Assembly: GCF_009905545.1 (NCBI RefSeq)
Contig: NZ_JAAALB010000029.1
Location: 1-64,000 of the forward strand
Length of the DNA stretch: 64,000 bases
Source: Cellulophaga sp. BC115SP
GTDB lineage: Bacteria; Bacteroidota; Bacteroidia; Cytophagales; Spirosomataceae
Direction: 5' to 3'
Of this stretch, positions 57,143-64,000 are shown piece by piece. The notes under the pieces were generated by a model, which searched no databases, had not been told where the DNA came from, and worked only from the letters and a program-made list of their open reading frames with translations. The position numbers and the translations under genes are program-made. How positions within the stretch are numbered: the stretch's first letter is position 1; each line of letters opens with the position of its first letter.

Positions 57143-58588
57143 CTAGCCTATCTGCTTTTGGATATGTAGTTTTTTCATTTTCGACAATAAGGTTGTCGGG
57201 GGTAAACCCAAAAGTTGGGCTGCGCCATTTTCTCCAAATACTTTTCCATGACAATATTGAAGCACTTGAATAATATAATTTCGTTCTATTTCTTGTAAAG
57301 GTCTTATTTCAAAATCATCGCTTCTAGCTTGTATCGTATTTTGAGAGATAGAAACCTTGTTAATAAATTTTCCCTTCGATAAAATACAGGCTCGTTCGAT
57401 AACATGTTGTAATTCTCGGACATTTCCCTGCCAAGTATTTTGCATCAAACAGTTCAACACTTGTTGACTAACCCCAAGTAAAGGCTTGTTGAGCGTTTTG
57501 GCAAAGTGATTAACAAAGTGTTCCACTAATACAGGAATATCTTCCACTCTTTCTCTCAAGGCAGGTATCTGGATAGGAAACACGTGCAGTCGGTAGTACA
57601 AATCTTGTCGGAAAGCGCCAGCCTCTATTAATTTTTCTAGGTCACAATGCGTGGCAGTAATAATGCGAACATTGGTTTTGACGGTCTTATTCCCTCCAAC
57701 ACGTTCAAAGGTTTTTTCTTGTATTACCCTTAGTAGTTTTGCCTGAAGCTCATGAGGCATATCTCCAATTTCATCCAGAAATAAGGTTCCACCATTTGCT
57801 AATTCAAACTTCCCAATTTTGCGTTCTACGGCACCTGTAAATGCTCCTTTCTCATGTCCAAACAATTCACTTTCAAGGAGATGGAAGGGGATAGCCGCAC
57901 AATTGATTTTTACAAAAACACTATCTTTCCGATTCGATTGTTCATGAATAGCTTTAGCCACTAATTCTTTCCCAGTACCTGTTTCTCCCAAAATAATAAC
58001 GGTTGAGTCTGTTGGAGCAACACGTAAAATTAAATCTCGAACCGTATTTATGCCCTCACTGATACCAATAAGTCCAAGGTTATTTTGTAATTCATGCAAA
58101 GGAGATACGTGAGAAGGTACATTCAATTGATTTTTTAAACCATAATATCCTACTTGATAGGCTACTGCCTCAGAGAAATCTAAAATTTGCGTATAGCGTT
58201 CAGTGTCTAATTCACGGTTTTCTAAAGCGTGAAAACCTAAAACTACCTTGTAATCATGATCTAAAGCCCTTTGCACAAGCCATGTTTGCTTAATGGCAGA
58301 ATATTCTTGCCAAGGTGTCTCAAATGAAAGATGCCTTTTGAGTAAAATTACCTTATCAAAAGCATATTGGGCGAAGGATTGTCTTGTTACTGTGGCTGGT
58401 ATATTTTCAATACCTGTATTGGGCAAATTGCACAGATAGCATTCAAGTTCCTCTCCTCTATATACGCAAGCACTAAAAAAATCAATTTCAAGTACATATT
58501 GCGCAAATGCTGCCATCTTATCCATAATCAAATGGGATAAGGTTTGGCTATAGCTGGTAGCCTTTGAGTGAGATAAGGTAAAATTCAT
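57143..58588 (-). CDS. Sigma-54 activator without receiver domain
   Basis: 481 residues. The first 165 or so residues are a sensory region, probably GAF-like ([37 protein letters not shown]); no receiver Asp. AAA+ core (about 175-405): Walker [31 protein letters not shown], then a Fis-type helix-turn-helix ([20 protein letters not shown]). It therefore responds to a ligand or partner and not to phosphorylation. It is convergent with the NtrC-type gene; CTAGTTC/GAACTAG hairpin arms (57120-57146) overlap its stop codon. Confidence 0.92.
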   Translation of the reverse strand: MNFTLSHSKATSYSQTLSHLIMDKMAAFAQYVLEIDFFSACVYRGEELECYLCNLPNTGIENIPATVTRQSFAQYAFDKVILLKRHLSFETPWQEYSAIKQTWLVQRALDHDYKVVLGFHALENRELDTERYTQILDFSEAVAYQVGYYGLKNQLNVPSHVSPLHELQNNLGLIGISEGINTVRDLILRVAPTDSTVIILGETGTGKELVAKAIHEQSNRKDSVFVKINCAAIPFHLLESELFGHEKGAFTGAVERKIGKFELANGGTLFLDEIGDMPHELQAKLLRVIQEKTFERVGGNKTVKTNVRIITATHCDLEKLIEAGAFRQDLYYRLHVFPIQIPALRERVEDIPVLVEHFVNHFAKTLNKPLLGVSQQVLNCLMQNTWQGNVRELQHVIERACILSKGKFINKVSISQNTIQARSDDFEIRPLQEIERNYIIQVLQYCHGKVFGENGAAQLLGLPPTTLLSKMKKLHIQKQIG

Positions 58589-58935
58589 ACGATGAATAAA
58601 GCTATAAGACCATTTAAGTCAAGAGATAAATCAGATACGTACAAGGCTCTTAGTCGTTCAAAAAACGAATAAAAGTCTTTCTATCAGGCGCTTCTATGAT
58701 TAAGGGAGAGTGGTTATGAAATTGTGTGTTATGTTTCCTGTCTTAATTATATACAAATCTACAAGATTTATAGAGATTAGCAACAGGTTTTTAAATATTA
58801 AATGGATTGACAAGCTTAACCCATAAATTCAAATCCTACGGGAATCGCTCCTTTTCATAAATAACCCCTACTTGGAACTATTCTTCAAAGTAGTTGAGTT
58901 GTCCATTTACTATTTAGATAATTGACTGGGTATTC
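58589..58935. other. Divergent promoter region
   Basis: About 350 bases between divergent genes for a sigma-54 activator and an AraC regulator. I searched by eye for a GG-N10-GC sigma-54 element and a TAnnTTTG box and found neither convincingly. No gene seen. Confidence 0.4.
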
Positions 58936-59841
58936 ATGGCAAATAAATTAAAAGATATTCCTGTATTCAATCTCCTTGACTTTGTTCAGGAGCATTCGAT
59001 TGATGTTGAGTCATTTTCAAACGACTTTGTGGTGAAGATAGCTACGGAGGTTTATGAAAACGAAAAATTTGATTATCTCTATAGAACAGAATTTTTCTTT
59101 GTAATACTAGTGCTTCGTGGCGAAATAACCGTCAATATCAATAATCAAGAGTACAAAGCGCATGAACATCAACTTGTGGTAACAGCGCCAAACGACATCA
59201 AGCGCTCGTTGTGTGCCATGGAAGGGTCTATCGTGTCGGGGGTTGCCTTCACCCCTAACTTTTTAGCACAAATTGCGGAATTCAAAAATCTTCCTGAGGT
59301 TTTTAATTACATTTCTTACCAAGGTTCACCCCTATGGAGTCCTGATTTACCTGATTTTAATAGAATGAAAGAGGTGACAGAACAATTATCATTTCGCTAT
59401 CATGGTCAAAAAGAACATCCTTTTGGAAAAGAAATTCTTAAAAATGTATTCAATATCTTTCTCTACGAGCTTGGAGGCATAGCGCAAAAGTACGCACCTG
59501 TCAAAAATACAACCTTCACCAGAAAAGAACATCTTGTCATGCAATTTGTCAATATGCTTCAAAAGCGATTTAAAGAACAAAGAAATGTACAATATTATGC
59601 CAACGAACTCAATGTTAATCCTAAATATCTGACCCAAACAGTCAAAGAAGTCTCAGGAAAGAGCGCTGGGGAATTAATCGACGATTTTGTCATTCAAGAG
59701 GCCAAACTATTACTAACTGACTCCAGCTTGAGTATTTCAGAAGTAGGAGATATTTTGCATTTCAGTGATCAATCTTTTTTTGGGAAGTTTTTTAAAAGAC
59801 ATACAGGATTTTCACCTTCAGAATTTAGAAAAGTAGAATAA
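58936..59841 (+). CDS. AraC-family transcription regulator
   Basis: 301 residues. An N-terminal cupin-like part (VILVLRGEITVNINNQEYKA, EHQLVVTAPNDI) and a C-terminal AraC domain (YYANELNVNPKYLTQTVKEV; LSISEVGDILHFSDQSFFGK; HTGFSPSEFRKVE). It sits 144 bases upstream of an RND adaptor gene in the same direction and probably controls that efflux operon, as is common in Bacteroidota. Confidence 0.93.
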   Translation: MANKLKDIPVFNLLDFVQEHSIDVESFSNDFVVKIATEVYENEKFDYLYRTEFFFVILVLRGEITVNINNQEYKAHEHQLVVTAPNDIKRSLCAMEGSIVSGVAFTPNFLAQIAEFKNLPEVFNYISYQGSPLWSPDLPDFNRMKEVTEQLSFRYHGQKEHPFGKEILKNVFNIFLYELGGIAQKYAPVKNTTFTRKEHLVMQFVNMLQKRFKEQRNVQYYANELNVNPKYLTQTVKEVSGKSAGELIDDFVIQEAKLLLTDSSLSISEVGDILHFSDQSFFGKFFKRHTGFSPSEFRKVE

Positions 59842-59985
59842 TTGGTTGATTTTTCTCGAAAAAATTACTTAGAAAAGTTAAAACTTACTTTTAGACCAAT
59901 CTTGGAGATATTCAGACCTTTTGATTAGCGATGATTATGCGGAATTTTGTTGCATAAATTCATAACAAGTCAATAATAAATCTCT

Positions 59986-61023
59986 ATGATCAAGCCAAGT
60001 TTGACACAGGTACTCCCATTTGCGTTGTGCACTGTGATACTATCCTCTTGTGGTAAAAAACAACCAGAGCAGCAACAAATCAATCATGCGATACGTGTAA
60101 GTACTCAAGAGGTTCAGCAGATAAATCGCATACAAAGTTTGTCGTACACAGGAAGCATCGAGCCAGACAATACGAGTAAAATTGGTTTTGCTGTAGCAGG
60201 GGTTATCAACCAAGTAATAGCAAAAGAAGGACAATTTGTACGTCAAGGACAACTTTTGGCTAGTATCGATGCCACCGAGTATGAAAACGCTCTGATTATT
60301 GCAAAAGCAGGTCTCGAACAAGCCGAAGATATGTATCAGCGCCTCAATGATTTGTATCAAAAAGGAAGTCTTCCAGCCAAAGATTTTATCGAGATCAAAA
60401 CTAAAGTTGCCCAAGCGCAGGCTAACAAAAATATCAATACCAAACATATTGCAGATAGCAAACTTCATGCGCCTATTGCTGGTATTATAACGGAGAAGCT
60501 TGTCGAAAAAGGTAGTATGGCAGCCCCTGGAGTTCCAGCTTTTAGTATTATCAAAACAGATAAAGTGTTTGCAAAAATTACAGTTCCAGAGGCTGAAATT
60601 GGTAATTTCAAACAAGGGATGACTGCCTCGGTTTTTATTCCAACACTCAATGAGTCTATCAAGGGGACTGTATCCATTATCAATCCTCAAGCGGATGCTA
60701 TTTCGAAGACTTATATCGTTAAAATTCAGCTGGATAACCCTCAAAATCGTATTCTTCCTGGGATGATATCTAATGTAGAAATCAACCCGAATCGAGTGGT
60801 GCCAGCCCTTTCGATTCCTGCCAATGCGGTCGTTCGAGATGCAGATGATATTACCTATGTGTACGTAATGAATGGGGAGAAAAAAGTACTTAAAAAACGT
60901 GTGACTGTTGGGTCATTGATTGGTAGTAAAGAGGTAATCATTAAAGAAGGATTGAATAAAGACGAACGTATCGTGATAGAAGGACAAACGAAATTACATG
61001 ACGGTTCAGAAGTACAATTATAG
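59986..61023 (+). CDS. RND efflux periplasmic adaptor lipoprotein
   Basis: 345 residues. Lipobox ILSSCGKK (Cys about 22). Membrane-fusion-protein layout: beta-barrel start (LSYTGSIEPDNTSKIGFAVA), lipoyl half-motif (VIAKEGQFVRQGQLLASID), alpha-hairpin (about 100-150, YQRLNDLYQKGSLPAKDFIE), second lipoyl half (LHAPIAGIITEKLVEKGS), and membrane-proximal domain. It links the inner-membrane pump encoded at 61248 with an outer-membrane channel not seen in this window. Confidence 0.93.
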   Translation: MIKPSLTQVLPFALCTVILSSCGKKQPEQQQINHAIRVSTQEVQQINRIQSLSYTGSIEPDNTSKIGFAVAGVINQVIAKEGQFVRQGQLLASIDATEYENALIIAKAGLEQAEDMYQRLNDLYQKGSLPAKDFIEIKTKVAQAQANKNINTKHIADSKLHAPIAGIITEKLVEKGSMAAPGVPAFSIIKTDKVFAKITVPEAEIGNFKQGMTASVFIPTLNESIKGTVSIINPQADAISKTYIVKIQLDNPQNRILPGMISNVEINPNRVVPALSIPANAVVRDADDITYVYVMNGEKKVLKKRVTVGSLIGSKEVIIKEGLNKDERIVIEGQTKLHDGSEVQL

Positions 61024-61247
61024 TATTTCCAACACCAATACTCTTTCTTAAACCATCATTACGAAGCACATTAGCCGAGCTTTTTTATACTACTATGGGC
61101 ATCTGTGGTAGCTGGCTGACTATTGTCTGAGATTTTTGATATAATCTACAGGTAATGAACCGAATAGGTACCTAATATAGAGTTTTTACGCTCAAATTTC
61201 AACCCTTTCGACTCAAGACACATTCCTAATCTTTTGGAAAAAGACAC

Positions 61248-64000
61248 ATGAAGAAACGAAATATTAACTTGATTGAAGCTGCTATGCGTTACAAACAGGT
61301 AACCATTGTGATAGCAAGCTTACTCTTGCTCTTTGGGATATATTCTTTGAAGAATATGCCAAGAGCAGAAGATCCCAAAATAGAAGCCCCTGTGGCGATG
61401 GTATATGCCTTTTTTCCTGGCGCCGATGAAGTGCAGATGGAAAAACAAGTTACCTCCAAGATTGAACAATTCTTATTCTCATTTGAGGAAGTCAACAAAC
61501 AAAAAACAAAGTCTCAAACACGTGATGGACAAGTATTTATCACAGTTGAATTACATACGAGTATTAAAGACCGTAAGAAGTTTTGGGCTACTTTACAGCA
61601 TGGACTCAACACAACTTTGAGGGCGTCGATACCCTCTGGAGTTATTGGGCCTATCGTTAATAGTAATTTTGGCGATGTAACAGCTCAAATTATCGCCGTT
61701 TCGTCCTCAACCCGAAGTTATGCCGAATTGGAGCAGTATCTCGACAAAATGGAAGATGTGCTTAAAACGATTCCAGAAGTATCAAAAATAAACCGCTCAG
61801 GTGGACAGCGTCAGCAGATTTATGTGACTATTGATGATAAAAAGATACAGCAATATGGTTTTGATTTGGGGACTATTGTAAAAACTTTACAAGGTCAGAA
61901 TATAACAGAGTATTCGGGTGAAGTAACGGTACAATCCAACACGATTCCAATTTTTACACAAAGTCAATATCATACCGAGGAAGAGATTGCCAATCAACTG
62001 GTTTATACGACTCCTAGTGGTGAGCAAGTACGACTAAAAGACATTGCGTATATAGAAAGACGGTATGAAGAAGAAGCCTCTTTTATTCGAATTGGAAAAG
62101 ATAAAGTCATGCTCATTTCTACAGAGATGCAACCCGGAAATAACATTGTAGATTTTGGAGAAAAAGTCGATACAAAGTTGGCGGAATTACAAAAGTCGTT
62201 TCCAGATGACATCAAAATTGAGAACATTGTAAATCAGCCCGCAGTAGTTGCCGAAAGTATTGATCACTTTATGGTCGAGTTTGGAATGGCCATTGCATCG
62301 GTAATTATCGTTGTAATGCTCCTCTTACCGATTCGAATGGCAGTAGTATCTTCGGTGGCAGCCCCTATTGCGATTCTTATAACGTTTGGTTTGATGAATA
62401 TGATTGGGGTTGAACTACATCAGGTATCCTTGGCAGCCCTCATTATTGTCTTGGGAATGGTAGTGGATAACGCCATTGTGGTGGTAGACAATTATATCGA
62501 AAAACTGGACGAAGGACTAACCCCATGGACAGGTGCATGGCAAGCGGCTACACAGCTCACTTTACCAATATTCACGGCTACTTTGGCGATTATTTTTGCC
62601 TTTGCACCTTTAGCCTTTTTCATGAACGGTATTGCCAAAGACTTTATGGCATCATTACCTATTACGGTGGCTATCGCCTTGATTACTTCTATGCTTGTAG
62701 CCTTGTTTTTAACACCTTATATGTGTTATGTATTTATCAAAAAAGGCTTAAAACATACAATATCTGACCGACCTCCTAGAAAATCGCTGTTAGATCACTT
62801 ACAGAATCTTTTCAATATTGGAGTAGAGTTTTGTTTTAGATGGCCAAAACTTACGATGTTTTCAGCCCTCGGAGCGGTATTACTCGCTTTTGTAATTGCT
62901 GGAAAAGTAGATCAAGAGTTTTTCCCGACGAGTGAAAGAAATCAATTTAATATAGAAGTTTGGATGCCAGATGGCACTGCTTTGAATGAAACAGATAAAA
63001 AGGTTTCAGAAGTGGAAGCTATTCTCAAAAAGGATAAACGTGTATTGAGTATCGCAAGCTTTGTGGGTACAAGCTCTCCAAGATTCCAAACCTCTTATGC
63101 ACCAGAAATTCCTCGACGAAACTTTGCTCAGTTATTTATTACAACTGCAAGTAATCAGGCCACGGACGAAATCGTAAAGGAATATCGTCCCAAATTTGAA
63201 GGTTTTATCAAAGACGGTTATGTGCGTTTTCGTCAGCTAAGTTTCCAAGAAGGCTCTCCTATCGCAGTGAGAATTATTGGAAATGACATTAAAGACCAAA
63301 AACGTGTTGCTGAACAAATTGAGGCTATTTTGCAAAAAGCCAAAGGCACAAACTGGGTCAGAAATGATTATGAAAATGATTATTTAGGAATTAGTCTAAA
63401 AATCAACGAGGATGTTGCCTCACGCTTAGGAGTTCCACATCAGGTTATTACCCAAACCCTTGGGGCAGGACTAAAAGGATACGCGGTATCTCAATTGTGG
63501 GAAGGTGATAAACCTGTTGATATTTTCCTAAGATATGCCGAAGACAATCGTAAAGATATCAACGCCCTAGGAGATTTACACTTAAGTACCATTTATGGGA
63601 AAAAAGTAGCATTAAGAGAAGTAGCTGAGTTATCGCCCTCATGGCATACAGGTGTGATTGCCCATCGTAATGGTTTGAAAACCTTGACCGTACTTGCAGA
63701 AGCACAAAATGGCATAAGAGCCTCCGTGATTTTAAAAGAAGTACAACCACAAATTGAAAAGCTCCATTTACCTCAGGGAATTAGCATACAATATGGCGGT
63801 GATGCCGAATCAAATGGAGAAAATACTCCAGGTATGCTAACGGCTTTATCAGTAAGTTTGATTTTGATTTTTGCGACTTTATTATTTCAATTCAAAAGTT
63901 TTGGAAAAACCCTGATTATTCTTGCTACGTTTCCACTGAGTTTGTTAGGAGCATTTTTGGGCTTGTATCTTACCAATAATCCAATCGGTATGACGGCCTT
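61248..64000 (+). CDS. RND efflux pump, partial (runs off the window)
   Basis: Open from ATG 61248 to the edge (917 codons seen of about 1000-1050). The N-terminus MKKRNINLIEAAMRYKQVTI begins the first membrane helix. RND motifs: PRAEDPKIEAPVAMVYAFFP at the periplasmic entry, and LIIVLGMVVDNAIVVVDNYI with the proton-relay Asp pair in TM4. A second half repeat starts after position 62800. This is a hydrophobe/amphiphile-type RND transporter of the inner membrane. It follows the adaptor by 224 bases with the same orientation. Substrate specificity cannot be read. Confidence 0.93.
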   Translation, partial: MKKRNINLIEAAMRYKQVTIVIASLLLLFGIYSLKNMPRAEDPKIEAPVAMVYAFFPGADEVQMEKQVTSKIEQFLFSFEEVNKQKTKSQTRDGQVFITVELHTSIKDRKKFWATLQHGLNTTLRASIPSGVIGPIVNSNFGDVTAQIIAVSSSTRSYAELEQYLDKMEDVLKTIPEVSKINRSGGQRQQIYVTIDDKKIQQYGFDLGTIVKTLQGQNITEYSGEVTVQSNTIPIFTQSQYHTEEEIANQLVYTTPSGEQVRLKDIAYIERRYEEEASFIRIGKDKVMLISTEMQPGNNIVDFGEKVDTKLAELQKSFPDDIKIENIVNQPAVVAESIDHFMVEFGMAIASVIIVVMLLLPIRMAVVSSVAAPIAILITFGLMNMIGVELHQVSLAALIIVLGMVVDNAIVVVDNYIEKLDEGLTPWTGAWQAATQLTLPIFTATLAIIFAFAPLAFFMNGIAKDFMASLPITVAIALITSMLVALFLTPYMCYVFIKKGLKHTISDRPPRKSLLDHLQNLFNIGVEFCFRWPKLTMFSALGAVLLAFVIAGKVDQEFFPTSERNQFNIEVWMPDGTALNETDKKVSEVEAILKKDKRVLSIASFVGTSSPRFQTSYAPEIPRRNFAQLFITTASNQATDEIVKEYRPKFEGFIKDGYVRFRQLSFQEGSPIAVRIIGNDIKDQKRVAEQIEAILQKAKGTNWVRNDYENDYLGISLKINEDVASRLGVPHQVITQTLGAGLKGYAVSQLWEGDKPVDIFLRYAEDNRKDINALGDLHLSTIYGKKVALREVAELSPSWHTGVIAHRNGLKTLTVLAEAQNGIRASVILKEVQPQIEKLHLPQGISIQYGGDAESNGENTPGMLTALSVSLILIFATLLFQFKSFGKTLIILATFPLSLLGAFLGLYLTNNPIGMTA

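Noticed and set aside
60040-60744. 234-codon open frame on the minus strand
   Set aside because: Entirely antisense to the RND adaptor gene and Cys/Phe-rich in a shadow-like way.

Overview
The window is AT-rich DNA from a member of the Bacteroidota, most likely an environmental Cytophagales-type bacterium (genus not assignable from this sequence). The evidence is two SusC/SusD pairs, a one-protein hybrid two-component regulator, an ECF sigma/FecR pair feeding an STN-domain SusC, and a TTTG / TAnnTTTG promoter at the left edge.

Layout. 0-1.8 kb: an erythromycin-esterase-like secreted protein. 1.9-13.5 kb (minus): polysaccharide locus 1, made of a hybrid two-component regulator, SusC, SusD and an exported esterase with two catalytic domains. 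13.7-14.6 kb: a small lipoprotein and a HipB-like repressor followed by a 32-codon stump of hipA. 15-28 kb: a patchwork of small redox and regulatory genes (short-chain dehydrogenases, NmrA-like proteins, SnoaL-like proteins, AraC and HxlR regulators, DoxX, a Tat-exported pirin, a nitroreductase and a metallo-hydrolase). An IS4-family element with intact 18-bp ends and a 9-bp target duplication has split one SnoaL-like gene here. 28-37 kb (minus): locus 2, made of ECF sigma, FecR, SusC with STN domain, SusD and a GH29 alpha-L-fucosidase. 37.4-40.7 kb: RidA and a WYL regulator, then a decayed relative of the same IS and a 53-codon stump that looks like a GH95 fucosidase. 40.7-45.1 kb: GH43 and two carbohydrate-esterase-type hydrolases. 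45.4-53.4 kb (plus): alpha/beta hydrolase, exported isochorismatase-family hydrolase, exported amidohydrolase, alginate-export-type porin, MhqO-like dioxygenase, DoxX, small DMT transporter and Dps. 53.4-58.6 kb: a TPR histidine kinase overlapping an NtrC-type regulator, convergent with a second sigma-54 activator that lacks a receiver. 58.9-64 kb: AraC regulator, RND adaptor and an RND pump cut by the window edge.

How it works together. The two Sus loci and the GH43/esterase group suggest use of fucosylated and acylated plant or algal glycans. The redox genes at 23-28 kb and 50-52 kb resemble the quinone/electrophile response set of Firmicutes (HxlR sensor, nitroreductase, MhqO dioxygenase, DoxX/MhqP), although they are dispersed here.

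The least expected signals lie outside the genes. First, a family of degenerate 7-bp-periodic repeats (TAGGCAT-type arms facing GCCTACA-type arms) fills five intergenic gaps. Second, both IS4-type transposases are broken by a 16-bp GC-rich insertion, at different places but with similar sequence. Third, four copies of the octamer AATAATAC lie upstream of the ECF sigma gene. No CRISPR array, rRNA or tRNA gene was recognised.
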